Origin: Rhynchopus sp. YZ270_cl-10
Taxonomy: Eukaryota; Euglenozoa; Diplonemea; Diplonemida; Diplonemidae
Reading direction: 5' to 3'
Assembly: GCA_964035575.1 (NCBI GenBank)
Contig: OZ037854.1
Span: 806,001-870,000, forward strand
DNA: 64,000 nt
In this document: in pieces, positions 1 through 11,965 of the stretch
Layout of the letters: each line of letters opens with the position of its first letter
Numbering within the stretch: position 1 is the first letter of the stretch
Notes under the pieces: generated by a model
What the model saw: only the letters and a program-made list of their open reading frames with translations
Told to the model about the DNA's origin: nothing
Databases searched by the model: none
Position numbers and translations under genes: made by a program

Positions 1-102
1 ATCGTTTCAAAGCTTCTCTTTTCTCTTTCTTTGCTGTTATGCAGTTGCTCTCAAGATTCAAAAAAGAGATCCTCATTCACGAAAAAATTCTGCCAATAGT
101 GT

Positions 103-150
103 CAGTGCCTGCGTCCCAGAGGCGTTTGCACTATCAACTTCACTTTTTTT
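103..150 (+). repeat. Dispersed repeat family B (copy)
   Basis: A roughly 45-bp motif, GTGCCTGCGTCCCAGAGGCG followed by TTTGCACTATCAACTTCACT, that recurs across the window. The ends AGTGC and GCACT can pair, so it is a short hairpin with a conserved 3' tail and a pyrimidine run after it. Other clear copies start near 3611, 5135, 13650, 14172, 16499, 18548, 21403 and 49497. The last one lies directly upstream of a probable splice acceptor before a gene. Confidence 0.75.
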
Positions 151-418
151 CCCCCTTTTCCGTGGAGGATCATCAGAGAGTCCTGCTGGGTTTTTTTGTT
201 CTTTTTTTTTTTTTTGATCAGAGCTGTAACAGAAGTCCCTCCTATTTCACCCCCCCCTCCACAGTTATTAGTTTCGCCAAAGCACGCAACACACCCAAAC
301 ATATCCCTCGAAAAAAAAATTTCTATTGAAAAGCGCAGTCGATATCACAAAAATACGCAAATTGCGATATATTTCCTCTTTCCTCGCTCTTCACCTCCCT
401 CCCTCCCTTCCTCCCCCA

Positions 419-553
419 CACGACGGGACACAGTGACAAGGGACAAGTGAAATACATGTCATTTCATTTGTCATCTTTTTCACTTGTCACTTGTCACTTG
501 TCACTTGTCACTTGTCACTTGTCACTTGTCACTTGTCACTGGGTCCCGTCGTG
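419..553. mobile_element. 135-bp MITE with 22-bp terminal inverted repeats
   Basis: The ends (419-440 and 532-553) are inverted copies of each other with one mismatch in 22 bp (CACGACGGGAC... and its complement). The middle holds the CACTTGT satellite. No coding capacity. I could not find a convincing target duplication, so the superfamily is open. Confidence 0.6.
481..540 (+). repeat. 7-bp tandem repeat (CACTTGT)n
   Basis: About 8.5 perfect copies of CACTTGT. The array sits inside the small inverted-repeat element and runs into its right arm, so the satellite probably grew from the element's own end sequence. Confidence 0.95.
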
Positions 554-757
554 CATCCTCCTTACACAACGGTGAAGTAAATGATTTGACTTGTGGTTTT
601 AGTTCTGGTTTTATCGTTTTATAAGACTATGGTGAAACTACAAGGAAAATCACAAGTTACTTGACGGTTGTGAGCACTTTACACAACACACAACACAGAG
701 ACACAGCGGAGGGGGTACACATCCGCTTATTGTATTGTTGTTCATTTTTAATAAAAA

Positions 758-1687
758 ATGGCGAACAAAACGGCTGCCGGGTCGATCAGCATTCATGGAA
801 AGGATCCGCAGAATTTGGTAGAACAGATCGTCCGACAACGTATTTACAACAATATGTACTGGAAGGAGCATTGCTTTGGCTTGAGAACCGATGATGTCTT
901 GGAGAAGGCGGTGAAGATTGAGGCTGTGGGCGGGACGTATGGGGGGTATCGGAAGCCGTCGAAGTTTTTGTGTTTGGTGTTGAAGTTGTTGCAGCTGCAG
1001 CCGGAGATTGAGGCGATTCATGAGTTGATAGCGCAGGACGACTTTAAGTACGTACGCATCCTGGCAGCCTTCTACGTACGCCTCGTCGCGACACCTGTCC
1101 AAATATACCAGACCCTTGAGCCCTTATTCGAAGACTACAGAAAGATCCGCCTGCGCAACATCGACGGCTCCTACACCATCACCTATGTGGATGAGGTGAT
1201 CGACCGCATGCTGACAGAAGAGGTGATGTTCGATACTACACTGCCCAGAATTCCGTCGAGGCATTTGTTAGAGAAGGTATGTGCAATTTTAATTCAAAAT
1301 CTGATGTAAAGGACTGCGGGTGTCCACCCCGGTACCGGTCATACCAAGGTGCAGCTTTGTATTTCAAGTCAGCTTTAATTTGATTCGTGTCAGGGAAATT
1401 GGGGGATTTGTGGAAGCTTTTTTTTGCATAGTTTTGCTCGAAAAATAAAATACCTACAGAATGAGATCCTGCAGCCGCTTCTTCGAGAGACCACAGGGGT
1501 GGCGGATAGTGATGACGACGACAGCGACGATGATGACGCAGCACCCACCCCAGCAGCACACACGGGTAGCGCACCCCCAGCACACTACCCACCACTGCCC
1601 TCTATGCCACCGCCACCAGGCCTCCCTGGTGCAAGCAACAAACGAAAAAGGAGTGAAAGCCCAGAAGACCTCGACGAAATTGACTAA
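758..1687 (+). CDS. PRP38: Pre-mRNA-splicing factor PRP38
   Basis: PRP38 family protein, a mainly helical part of the spliceosomal tri-snRNP/B complex needed for spliceosome activation in the nucleus (family knowledge). Exons 758-1276 and 1460-1687 join in phase 0 and give 248 residues. Family signatures are plain: SIHGKDPQNLVEQIVR from residue 11, RIYNNMYWKEHCFGL from 28 and GGTYGGYRKPSKF from 58. The PRP38 block ends near residue 185. An acidic run of Asp/Ser, a Pro-rich stretch and a short KRKR tail follow, with no long Arg-Ser tail as in animal PRPF38A. The start ATG is the first in frame after an AT-rich leader. The 183-nt intron (GTATGT...CTACAG) carries a copy of dispersed repeat G at about 1317-1375. 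Identification is firm. Confidence 0.93.
1317..1375 (+). repeat. Dispersed repeat family G inside the PRP38 intron
   Basis: GTCCACCCCGGTACCGGTCA, then ACCAAGGTGCA and TTTGTATTTCAAGTCA, match intergenic copies at about 29707-29793 and 37838-37910. Partial copies lie near 7800-7845 and 42768-42812. The repeat fills much of the intron without touching either splice site. Confidence 0.75.
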
Positions 1688-2281
1688 AAACAGATAAAAC
1701 CCACAAAAAAATGGGTTGGGAATTTAACGGGGGAGGGAGGGAGCAATCACACAACTTTTGAGAGGGAAACACGCCTTTGAAGGTGATCAAGCGAAGTGAT
1801 GTATGTTACGTTTTTTTACCCCCTCTTTTTTTTTGCATCCTTCCGTTGTGTGTGAATGCCATCGTTGGTGAGAGGATGTGATTGAGTTACGGAAACAATT
1901 TAAAGGTTGCTACAAACCTAAAAACCCCTATTTCTTTTAAAAAAAAGAGCACTATTTTCCAAAACAGCCTCCTCCTCCTCCTCCTCCTCACCTTTGTACG
2001 TTTTTGGAAAAATAGGATGGAACACCCCATCCCACACGAATGTGAGGGAATACAGCCACCCCTCCTCCTCCTCCTCCTCTTCACCTCCTTCTCCCTTTTA
2101 CACCAACCTTTCAGATCTATTATAAGACAAAACACAAAACAGACCCTTCTTTTTCTGGGATCTTTTTCTAAACAAACTCACGTCGCTTCTCTTCTCTTTT
2201 TTTTCGTTTCTCTTTGGAGAAAAAAGCATATTTTAATAAAAAGGTAAAATTACTCTGCTGATCTCACCCTCGCTGTACGGA
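1688..2281. other. Spacer: pyrimidine-rich, two (CCT)n runs
   Basis: No gene seen. Two short CCT/CTC microsatellites lie near 1971-1990 and 2058-2080, and a C/T-rich tract runs to about 2215. The tract could serve trans-splicing of the next gene, but no single acceptor stands out. Confidence 0.5.
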
Positions 2282-3448
2282 ATGTCTGCGAATCATCCGG
2301 TGCTGCCTGAGGGTGGGTTGGAGGGGGATGCAGGGCTGGCGAGGTTGCTGCTTGCTGTGAACGATAGGCTGCGGGATGAGGATAGTGCGAGTGGTGAGGC
2401 GGCGTTTGCAGTGCGTGACAACACTACCGCCACTTCCACTTCCTCTGCAAGCGCCAGCGCTATTGCTGACGCGCCGCAAAGCACCCCAGCCTGCGCTGCG
2501 CCGTCCTCCACCTCAACGTCTCCCGAAACCCCTCAACGCTCCACCACCCGCATCAGCCTCCCCGGCGCCCGCGTAGGCACCAAAATGGTCAGCGTCTTCC
2601 TCCTCAAATCGATCCCCTGCAGCATCTGTCTTGCAGACCTGACGTCCTCCATCCGTTCCTTCGCGAGGTCGCGTGGGTCGGATTTGCTCAAAGAATTGGT
2701 TCCAGTATGGGATAAATGCATGGTGTACGTAGAATTGACAGATAAAGTGAAGATTAGTGAGGGAGACTGTGTTGTAGTGGGGGCTAGCGGAGTGAAGGTG
2801 GTGATGGAGCCTGCGAGCAACCCTTCTGTGGATCCGGTTCCGGCCTCTCCGATTTTGCAGTTGAGGTGTATCGTGTTGGCGCCGAATAAGGATTATAAGC
2901 ATGCTGTTGCGGAGCAGTTCGATGCATACAAGCTTGTGGTCGGGAGGAGAAGTAAAAAGGTGAAAGGAGCGTGCATCCGTCTTCTTGCCTCCCAGCTTGG
3001 AGTTGAATGGAGCGAAGCTGCAGTTCCTACTAATGCTGTTCGTTCTACAAAACCTACCACAACGCGTCCACCGGAGAGCTGTCGTCGTGCCTTTGTGCAT
3101 ATGCTTGTCAAAACAAAGGAGGTGATGACGCAGGAGCAGCTTGCAGAGGTAGATGGAAAGCGGATCGATGTGAACGGTCTGCAGTGCATTTTGCGGGTGG
3201 AGTATGCTCGTACCTTCTCGATTGACAGTAAGGTGGAGGATGACACAAAGTGGAATGTCGTGACGCAGAGTGCAGTGGTGGATACGGTGGTAGAGTCGCT
3301 TCACGATGTGTTTGAAATTCCGGAGAATGTGTCGTCGCGTGCGAGGCGTTGTGGGGCACGTCGTAGCGGGAAGCGTAGAGGCGGTGCAAAGGCTTCTTGC
3401 GATGACGACGACGACCTCGATATGATGCCGCAATTGTCGGATGAGTAG
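2282..3448 (+). CDS. Unrecognised 388-residue protein
   Basis: One uninterrupted frame starting at an ATG, with codon use like its neighbours, so very likely a real gene. I do not recognise a family. Residues 1-40 are charged. About 45-95 is a Ser/Thr/Ala/Pro low-complexity stretch. About 95-330 looks like a folded alpha/beta region. The C-terminus is strongly basic (RARRCGARRSGKRRGG) and then acidic (CDDDDDLDMM), a pattern common in nuclear proteins. No signal peptide, membrane segment or zinc-binding cysteine pattern is seen. It lies 0.6 kb downstream of PRP38 on the same strand and is the last gene before a 19-kb repeat region. Confidence 0.7.
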   Translation: MSANHPVLPEGGLEGDAGLARLLLAVNDRLRDEDSASGEAAFAVRDNTTATSTSSASASAIADAPQSTPACAAPSSTSTSPETPQRSTTRISLPGARVGTKMVSVFLLKSIPCSICLADLTSSIRSFARSRGSDLLKELVPVWDKCMVYVELTDKVKISEGDCVVVGASGVKVVMEPASNPSVDPVPASPILQLRCIVLAPNKDYKHAVAEQFDAYKLVVGRRSKKVKGACIRLLASQLGVEWSEAAVPTNAVRSTKPTTTRPPESCRRAFVHMLVKTKEVMTQEQLAEVDGKRIDVNGLQCILRVEYARTFSIDSKVEDDTKWNVVTQSAVVDTVVESLHDVFEIPENVSSRARRCGARRSGKRRGGAKASCDDDDDLDMMPQLSDE

Positions 3449-5629
3449 GTTTTTCTATTAGTTTTCAAAAAAAAAAAAAGCGGTTGTGCAGGAAGGGGAA
3501 ATATTATTGTTGGGGTTTTTTGGTCGTATAGGTAAATATAGTTATAAATAGTGGAGGATATCCATTATTTTGCAAAATTTTTTTTCAAAAAGTCTTTTTT
3601 TTTTGTTTTTCAGTGCCTGCGTGTCCGCCGATTTGTTCGGTGAGGCCGTTTGTACTTTAACTTCTTCTCTCTTTTTATTTTTAACTCGGGGGAGCAATCC
3701 CTCTATATCGATTAGATCAGATGTGTGTGCGAGAGGTACATTCATCTTCTTCAAAATTTCCCTTTTTTTTTTTCTCTCTCTCTTTTTTTTCCAGTGTTAT
3801 TCGTCCTCAAGAGACGTTTCGCATTGTCAACTTCTTATATAAAATTTTCAAAAAAGAAACGGCTTCAGCCGACAGTACAGATCTTTATACCAGTAGGTGT
3901 AAAGTGATTGTCAATACAAAAAAAAAAAAACTACCTCAAAATGGTCCTTCCGCCAATCACTTTGAAATGAAACAAAAACGAGTGATTGGTGCGTTCTCCA
4001 TCAGAGGAGAAAATATGCCTTATAATTTCCTGTAGTTTCATTTTTAAAAAAAAAATTCTTGTTTTTTTGCCATTTTTTCTTTTTTGTTTCTTCCTCTCTC
4101 TTCTTTTCTTATTTCTTGGGGCGCCTTTTTTAAGATGTCCCCCTTTTGATTATGTACTTATTTTTTTTTACTTCATTTTTTTTGTCTTTTCACAATTAAT
4201 TCAATGAGTTAGATGTGGTTTTCGAGCACCTACATGCTTTTTTCCCGTATTTTATTTGTGATTTTGACCCAGCAGAGGCTTAGGTCCCAAGGATCTCTCC
4301 CAACCTAAACATTTTTGTTTTTTTGTTTTTTGTTTTTTTTTTACGCGCACTACTTTGTGAAAGTGTCACGTTGTTCACTCATCCAACCGTGTAGAGGCTT
4401 CAATGCAACAACTGAACACCAAAGAGACACAAATAACTTTTTTTTTTGCGCCAGACAGCAGAGAAAATAGCTTTGGGTTTTCTTCAAAAATCCAGAATAT
4501 TGCGACAACGCATAATTCGCCTAGGCTATTTCCCTGAACAGATACCTCTTTATTTTCAACAAACAAAAAGCAAAAAACGATGGGTTGAAAAAACATCACT
4601 GTTGTTTCCCCTGTGCATGAGGTGGGCACAATTCATTCAAATTTTCAAAAAAAAAAAAAAAAAGAACAAAAAGTCTATACATTCTGCAGTACATAGGATT
4701 CGGCCAACAATAGGTGCAGACATTTTTATCTAGTATTAGTGTCTGGTGATTTGTTGACAAATAAAAGAAACACACACACACACACATCGTTATGAACGTT
4801 GCTATGCAGGAATTTGCCTGACACTTGATTTGAACTCATATTATATAACCTATGGGCGGGAGGGGGGGTCTTTGTTAGGATCTACCCTTCCCCCCCTTGT
4901 GAAAAAAAAGGAGAAAAAATACTGAGTTGATGCACCGTGCGCCCTGTCGTGAGGGTGCTGGCATCTTTCAGTTCTTTTTTTTCTCAAGCTGACTAAGCAC
5001 GAGAGGCTCAGGGTCATCTTTTAAACATTTTTTTTTCTCTTCCCCCCGCCCCCACACCCTTAGCTGCCCCATATTCCACTGTTGAGTGAGAGGGGACTAA
5101 CACTCATTTTTCGTTTTTTTTTTTTTTTTCTTCCAGTGTCCCGGCGATATCGGTGTTTGTGCTTTGAACCTCTCTCTTTATTTTAAAAAAAAATGGCGTT
5201 GTAGTCAACAACGTTCAACCCGCCTACCTCGCTAGGTAATCGTTTAAAATAAAAAAAGGCGTTTTTGGTCTTCTTCCATTCACTATTCTTCCCCCTACCC
5301 ACCCACCCCCTTACCCCGCCCCCTTTTTTTTTAATATGTGTATCTTCCCAGCGAGTTTTTATTTCACCAATGCATTCCCTCCTACTCCCCAAGAAATACA
5401 ACAATCACAACAAAAAAATACTATGGTGCAGGCTGCTTGCGTGGCTGCTCCCCTAAAAATTACATTAACACAACCAACACCGGGTGGGGTAAAAAAACTA
5501 AAGGTGTATTTTGGGATTTTTAAAACTCTCATGAAGAGGGTTTTTTTTACCCCCATCGATGTTAGTTGTCTTATTGTCATCTATTTCAACAGATTTATCG
5601 GGGGGAAAAAGTGTTTGGTGCTGAGTTAC

Positions 5630-5815
5630 TCCCTCGGGGTGTCTGCACTGATACAAATTTTCAAAAAAAAAAAAAAAAGGGAACAATGAAATACCCCCTC
5701 TAAGTCTGAAAAAGCAAAAAAAAACCTTCTGCAGTACATAGGCTTCGGCCAACTTTGAGTACAGAACTTTGTTCCGTTTTTGGAGCGAAGTGATTGTCGA
5801 CACAACAAAAAAGCA
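5630..5815 (+). repeat. Composite dispersed repeat D-E
   Basis: Block D (TACACTAATACAACCAAGTT then TTCAAAA and an A run) is followed by block E (TGCAGTACATAGGCTTCGGC, GAGTACAGA, then GTCGACACAACAAAA). The two blocks are linked here and near 4630-4760. D alone occurs near 6390, 17925, 28340 and 29370. E alone occurs near 3868, 26945-27030 and 40858-40930. The internal A run and the loose ends suggest an old retroposon-like unit, but no promoter motif is clear. Confidence 0.55.
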
Positions 5816-8151
5816 AAAGAATGCCCTTCCTCAGTCCGGTACAGAAGTATCACCTCAGCCGGTTACCTGCCGTAAAAGCGTGTAGAGGTTACAGAGAATT
5901 GAAAAAAGAATTTCGCGCATTTTTGAAGGATTGCAGAGAGGCTGGGAGTTCATCCTTGCCACCTCATTTTTATTTTTCTTTTTCATCAGCCAGGCTGACG
6001 AACGGTTGTGGTACAGCCTGTAACCCATTTAGGTTTATTTTTTTATTTTATTTTTTACGCCTTTCGGTTGTTGGCTGGGTATTTTGTGCTTTCATCCGGG
6101 GCTGGCATCGTATAATGAGTTAGTTGGAGGTGCTTTGCATCAACGACTACCATTTGTTTTCTTTATTTTCGTTTTTCTTTTTTGCAAAACATTTAATTTA
6201 GAGTTCTTCTCGCCCTAAAAGCTCGGGTGAGAACGCATTCATCTTCTCAAAGTGTTGGCAAAAAAGCAAACAATCCACCCAACCTCTCGCAAGAACGCCG
6301 ATTTTTGTGTTAATAAGACAAAAGGTCGCAGTTCTCCGAAACCCGGAGCGTCTTCTTCTTCTTCTCTTCTTCAGCATAAGGGTTGCCACCGGTTGTGTAT
6401 ACTAAAACAAATTTTCAAACTTTACAAACTTTCAAATCCCCCCATTAACACTACAGTGGCAAGGTCATGAAGGGGTGTTTTTTTTTTTTTTCATGTCTTC
6501 TGTCGGCGCAGAACTTTTTGTGCTTTCGAAAACTGAAAACCAAAAAAAGAAGGGAAGGGAACAAACCTTAACATTAAAATCTCAAAACAAAAAACAAAAA
6601 ACAAAAAACAAATAGCCCTAGCTGAATGCTCTATTGTTTTCCCCGCCATCCCCCTCCCCCGAAATTTATTTATTTTTCCTTACTTGGTGCTTTCGGAAGT
6701 CGGTCAACGACCTCTCAATATCGACCCCTCCCGGAGCACTATTCCTCTAAGAAAATCCCCTCCCTCTCCTCCCCCCCAGCTATTTCATTGAAGGTGACTG
6801 AACACTGAGAGTTTGGGGTACACCTTCCCGACATTTCTCTTTTTTTTTTTTTTTTTTTTTATACCAATTTTCATCATCATTTAAGCTTTAATTCCTCGAC
6901 CCCCTCTCTCTCTCTCATATGAAGTGTATTTCGAAAACCACTTTTTTTTTGTTTGTTTGGTTGATGGAACGCAGATTCTTATTGTTACCAAACTTGTTTT
7001 TTTCTCAAAAAAAAAAAATTGTGGAAGCGTGGACACTTTGCAGAGTCGAAGCTGGCACCGCCAAGGGCCCCGACGCTATTGAGAACCAAAGGCCAAAGCC
7101 GTCAAGAAACAACCAACTCTTTTCACGGATAGACTCTTCCGTTTTCCATTTGAACGTTTTATATTATTTGTTTGTCTTGTAGGTTAATCAAAAAGCTCAG
7201 GACCTTGGTTGTTCAATGAAAATGGCAAAAATAAAGTAACAACAGTTTATCCCAAAAGTCTCGGTTGCATCTACTGTACTTGCTTGAGGCTTTTTTTTGG
7301 ACCTTCAGAGAGGTCTACAAAAAGGGACACCCTTGTTGCGGTACCTTCTCGTCGTTCTGCTTTTTTCTGTCCACGTATCTAGTCACATTAACACTTCATT
7401 TTTTATTTTTATTTTTGTTGGTTCTTGCAGGAATTTCACAACTGTTTTCTTTCTTTGGTCAAGAATGATTAAAGTTTCAGCTTTCAACTTCTTTCCCGCT
7501 ATCCCCCCCCTTTTTGAAACAAAAGACATTTTCAAACCCCCCTTTTGGTGATAAGGTATGAGTAGTGAGGCTTCAACAGGAATTAGTCGTTATCTCAACA
7601 AAGAAGCGGCACCTACCTCTCTAACTTACAAAAGTACAATGAAATCCAATACAAAACAGAGTAGCAAAAAACAAAAAAACAAAACAAAACAAACTTTCAA
7701 AAAAAAACCCCCCTTTTGGTTCTGAGGTGACCAAGCTCCCCCCTTCCCCTACTTGGCGTAGGTTCGTCTTCACCAACCCTCTCTTTTTGTTTGGATACAC
7801 TGTCAGGGCTTTATATTTCAAGTCAAAAATTTTGTTAACATATCTTCTGTGTTATTTAGGAGAGATGTTTGTCTTGCATCGCATTACAGCCGGTGGTGTT
7901 TTTTCTGTTGTATCAGAATAATTGATTTTTTTTTGATCACTTTTCTCAGCATTGTTTTCCCTTCATTCATCTTTCAACCTTTTTTTTTTTTCAGATATCT
8001 CTTTGCATTCAAAAAGAATGGATAGGTGAAGACTCTTGGTAGCTACACCGAACCCAAACAGATTATGAAAATAAAAGAAACGATAAAAAACACATTTTTT
8101 TGCATTCACTGAATTGCCATTGGCTGGCACCATATTTTTTTTTACGCGATT

Positions 8152-8206
8152 ATGATGATGGGAACATTGTTGATCCCTCTACCTATGCTGTCAATTTATT
8201 TGAATG
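8152..8206 (+). repeat. Dispersed repeat family I, interrupted by the foldback element
   Basis: GATGGGAACATTGTTGATCC, CTATGCTGTCAA and TGAATGCAT align with about 56385-56450, inside intron 1 of the 54.4-kb gene. The copy here stops where the inverted-repeat element begins. A short TCGAAATA match continues on the far side, as expected if the element inserted into the repeat. Confidence 0.55.
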
Positions 8207-9573
8207 CATATGGGTCAATTTTTTAACCCCCCCCCTCAAAGTTCCACGGCCATTTTTTCGGGTTCTACACCGTTTGAGCCCCCACAGGTGTACAGAACCC
8301 CCCTGGAATCGGTTTTGAGCGACTTGTGGCGGTGTTTTGAGGCAAAGTGGCACTTTTTTTGCTATTTTCAGGCTATTTTTGGCCATTTTCAGGCTATTTT
8401 GGCCTGTTTTGGCCTATATTCACTGTATGACCGATTTTTCGGGTTTTATGAGGTTTGAACACCAACAGGTGCCACGAAACACCCCAGTACCGGTTTGTGG
8501 GCCTCCTGTGGGGTTTTGGGGGTGAAATATACCGTTTACTCTATGTTCTGGGCCATATTGGGGTGTTTTTTGGCCATGTAGGCCTGGTATGTGCCCTACA
8601 GTGCATAAGCCAAATTTGGGTGTTTTGAGGGGTAGAGGGTCATGGTGGTGCGTTCATGACTCGGTGGCGGCGACGCTTATTGCTCGCTGTTCTGGCCCTA
8701 TTTCCCCAATTTCACCCCTCCCCGACCCTTTTCTGATGAAGATCTTTGACGTGCTCGGTCCCGTCGCAAATGTTCTTTGTGAATGTTCTTCATAAAATAG
8801 GGGAGCGTCAGGGGGGTCAAAATAGCTATTTTTGACCAAAAAAACACCGATAAACACCAAGAAAAGTGTCGAATATGTCCGAAACAGGTCGGAATTGGTT
8901 CACAGCCCATTTTTGGGGTATATTTGGGCCAAAGGAGGCCTCCTGGCGTCAAAAAAATCGTGTTTTTTTGGTCAAAAATAGCTATTTTGACCCCCCTGAC
9001 GCTCCCCTATTTTATGAAGAACATTCACAAAGAACATTTGCGACGGGACCGAGCACGTCAAAGATCTTCATCAGAAAAGGGTCGGGGAGGGGTGAAATTG
9101 GGGAAATAGGGCCAGAACAGCGAGCAATAAGCGTCGCCGCCACCGAGTCATGAACGCACCACCATGACCCTCTACCCCTCAAAACACCCAAATTTGGCTT
9201 ATGCACTGTAGGGCACATACCAGGCCTACATGGCCAAAAAACACCCCAATATGGCCCAGAACATAGAGTAAACGGTATATTTCACCCCCAAAACCCCACA
9301 GGAGGCCCACAAAACCGGTACTGGGGTGTTTCGTGGCACCTGTTGGTGTTCAAACCTCATAAAACCCGAAAAATCGGTCATACAGTGAATATAGGCCAAA
9401 ATAGCCTGAAAATAGCAAAAAAAGTGCCACTTTGCCTCAAAACACCGCCACAAGTCGCTCAAAACCGATTCCAGGGGGGTTCTGTACACCTGTGGGGGCT
9501 CAAACGGTGTAGAACCCGAAAAAATGGCCGTGGAACTTTTGAGGGGGGGGGGGTTAAAAAATTGACCCATATG
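8207..9573. mobile_element. 1.37-kb foldback element with long, nearly identical arms
   Basis: Left arm 8207-8847 and right arm 8960-9573 are inverted copies around a 112-bp spacer. Apart from one short unit present only in the left arm (about 28 bp near 8380-8410) and a length change in a C/G run, they look nearly base-identical. The ends read CATATGGGTCAATTTTTTAA and its complement, consistent with insertion at a TA. No transposase frame is present; short frames recur because the arms are copies. The near identity suggests recent insertion or continuing arm-to-arm conversion. Confidence 0.85.
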
Positions 9574-10284
9574 TCGAAATACTTTACGCGATTATTGTTT
9601 AAAATGTCAGATGTGGTTTGTCTGCGAGAAACACACTCATCTTTCACTTATTTACAACCACCTTCGATTTGTTTTATTTTTTTTTCTTCTTTTCCAATAC
9701 TTTTTATCAGGGACTGCACCTGACTTACTTAATTGGTGTGGCTGAAACGGGGTGTCAAAGTTTTTCCTTTTGGTATTTTGATTGGGGGTGGGCTGTGCAA
9801 AGTATAGCAATGGACTTACCAGGGTATCGAAAAATGCAATTCAACGAAACACCCGATCCAAAAAATACCCAAACAAGGACCGAAAACCTGCCTGGGTGGG
9901 TGGATGCAAAAATTTTTTTTGCTTTGCTCAGGCAACCATCTCCAAACCCCCAACCCAAAGTACGAAAAATGTGAGATAAAGTACAAAAAAAACGCCCCCC
10001 CCCGTCAGCCACACCATTAAATACTTTATTATTTTGTTGCTGTAAGTAGGTGTTTGTACTAGGCTGCGGGCTCTCTACTTACAGCCAAAGCGACACACAT
10101 CGCCATATTAAATTCGCGTATAGAGTGATCTCGGACCAAGTGGTGAATACTTAGCCCTAGTCAACCACGGTTAAATGTGTTGTACCTAGTACCAATGATG
10201 GGGGATCTTGCCATACTCTTTTTGTGCTTTCACCGAATGGCTGACATCGTATGGGTCAGTCGGAGGTGCCTGCATCAACAACTA

Positions 10285-10316
<32 letters not shown>

Positions 10317-11957
10317 GGATTTCCCCCACCATTTCGTGCAAGGCGCATATTTACCTTATTTGTTCATAGCTAGCATTCATTTTTAAAAAAAGGGTCTTTT
10401 GTTGACGAACATTTGACAAAAAATAATATGTTGTGAATGAGTATGTTTCCGTGTGTACCTTGGCGGAACCCATTCACCTGTTTTAAGATTATTATTTTTT
10501 TTTTTTTTGTAAGGAGGTGGCTAAGAGGCTAAGGGTTCGCTTCGCCTGACAAAATAGTTCCCAAAAAAAAAAGTAAAAGACCGCCTTTCTACAGCCCAGT
10601 GGAAGTGACACCTCATCCGGTTGCCGTAAAAGAGTTGTAGAGTTTGCGGGATTAATATTTTTAAAAAAAATTGTTTTTACTTTTTTGTTGTTCAGGAACA
10701 AAAGAAGCACTCATACCCGCTCGCTTAATGTTGTGTGTTCTTTTAGAGAAAAAAAATTGTTCCAGTCTTTGTATGAGAATCAGAAATACCGTTAACCCTT
10801 TAGACCCCAGTCCACCATTTATGGTCAATACAAAATTGCCCCACGCCATGTCTCCATGTGAACCAAAAAAGGTGCGCATGTTCCCCATTCTAAAAAATGC
10901 TTTTCTGTTCTGAACGGAAAGTAATATGGATTTGATTGGGTAGTATTTGTGCTGGGGGGTTTTTTTTTTCAAAATGCAGCGTGGGGGTCAAAAGGGGGGG
11001 TTACGATAATTGATTCAAGAGTTGTAAAATGGGGGGGTATTTTTTTTTTCAGGACTTTCTTATTTGCTGCTGGACGAAATCCACCTGAAATTATCTTTTT
11101 TTTTTTTTTTATATTACTTTCCTTCACTCATCTTTCTTCATCGCTTGTCACCTCTGGTATTGCTTGTACAGACCCTTGCTTGTTACCAGACACTCTTAGC
11201 TGCTTTCTCTTTTTTTGTTGGGTTAGTTCCCCTTGTTCACCCCTTGGGAAAAAATTGTTATTATTTCTTTCTTTTTGAACAAGGGTGTGTATGTTGCTTG
11301 CACAGCGCGCTTTACGCGCTGGTGTTTATTCAATATGTGTTGTGCCTGGTTATAAGGTAAACGCTCATTCATTCAAGTCTTTCCCTCATATTTTTTTGAT
11401 TTTTTTTTTGTTCTCTACTCTTTTTCTTCACCCCCAGGTTAGCTTAGAGTATTTAGGCGATAGTCGATACAATAAAAAAAACTGTTCAAGAGAAAACCCT
11501 GTGTTTTCTTTTTCATGTTATCTCTCCAAGTGGAAATGTATGTATTTATTTTGCTTTTTTTTTTAAATCGACTTTTTTTGTTTATTGCGCCTCAAAATAT
11601 CTCATGTTTGCTCTGGAAAAAAGGGGAAAAAACACAGTACAATACCGTAGGTTCAGCCTCCCTCTGTCCTTTCTGCTGGAGGTTGTTTGGCTTGCGTCTT
11701 TCCTTTTATTTTGTTTAAGGTGACCAAGCAACCGCGAGGCTTAGTATCTTACCAATTTTTTTTTTTTTTTACTCTATGTTTTTCCATTGTTTAATGGTGA
11801 CTATCTAGCGTTTGCCTCCCCAGACCACCACGTCCCCCGCTTTCTCTCTTCGTCTGTCCAATAATACGACAAGTGTTCTAGTTCGTGAGTTTCTTTTAAA
11901 ATGATGGTAAAGATGTGTGCCTGAATGGCAGCATACACGAAACCAACAGATTCAGGA
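9574..11957. other. Repeat-rich spacer
   Basis: No gene seen. It holds an A'-type hairpin at 9610-9643, family J near 10200-10290, a 29-base T run at 10288-10316, and weak family A remnants near 10506 and 11719. Frames of 60-110 codons here are T-rich noise. Confidence 0.55.
9610..9643 (+). repeat. A'-type hairpin, variant stem
   Basis: GATG opens the motif and CTCATCTT closes it. The inner stem TGTG-TTT pairs with AAA-CACA around a loop containing TGCGAG. The stem sequence differs from other copies on both sides while pairing is kept. Confidence 0.6.
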
Positions 11958-11965
11958 GTCTCAAC

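Larger units (their letters stand above)
3449..8206. other. Repeat-rich spacer without recognisable genes
   Basis: Holds only short or repeat-derived frames. Recognisable pieces are family B copies near 3611 and 5135, family A hairpins near 4265 and 4988-5022, the related A' hairpins near 3720 and 6207-6250, the D-E composite repeat near 4630-4760 and 5630-5815, and family J near 6083-6155. Long T runs dominate between them. Nothing supports a protein-coding gene. Confidence 0.6.

Noticed and set aside
481-540. Telomeric repeat
   Set aside because: CACTTGT is not a known telomere unit, the array is short and it lies inside a small inverted-repeat element.
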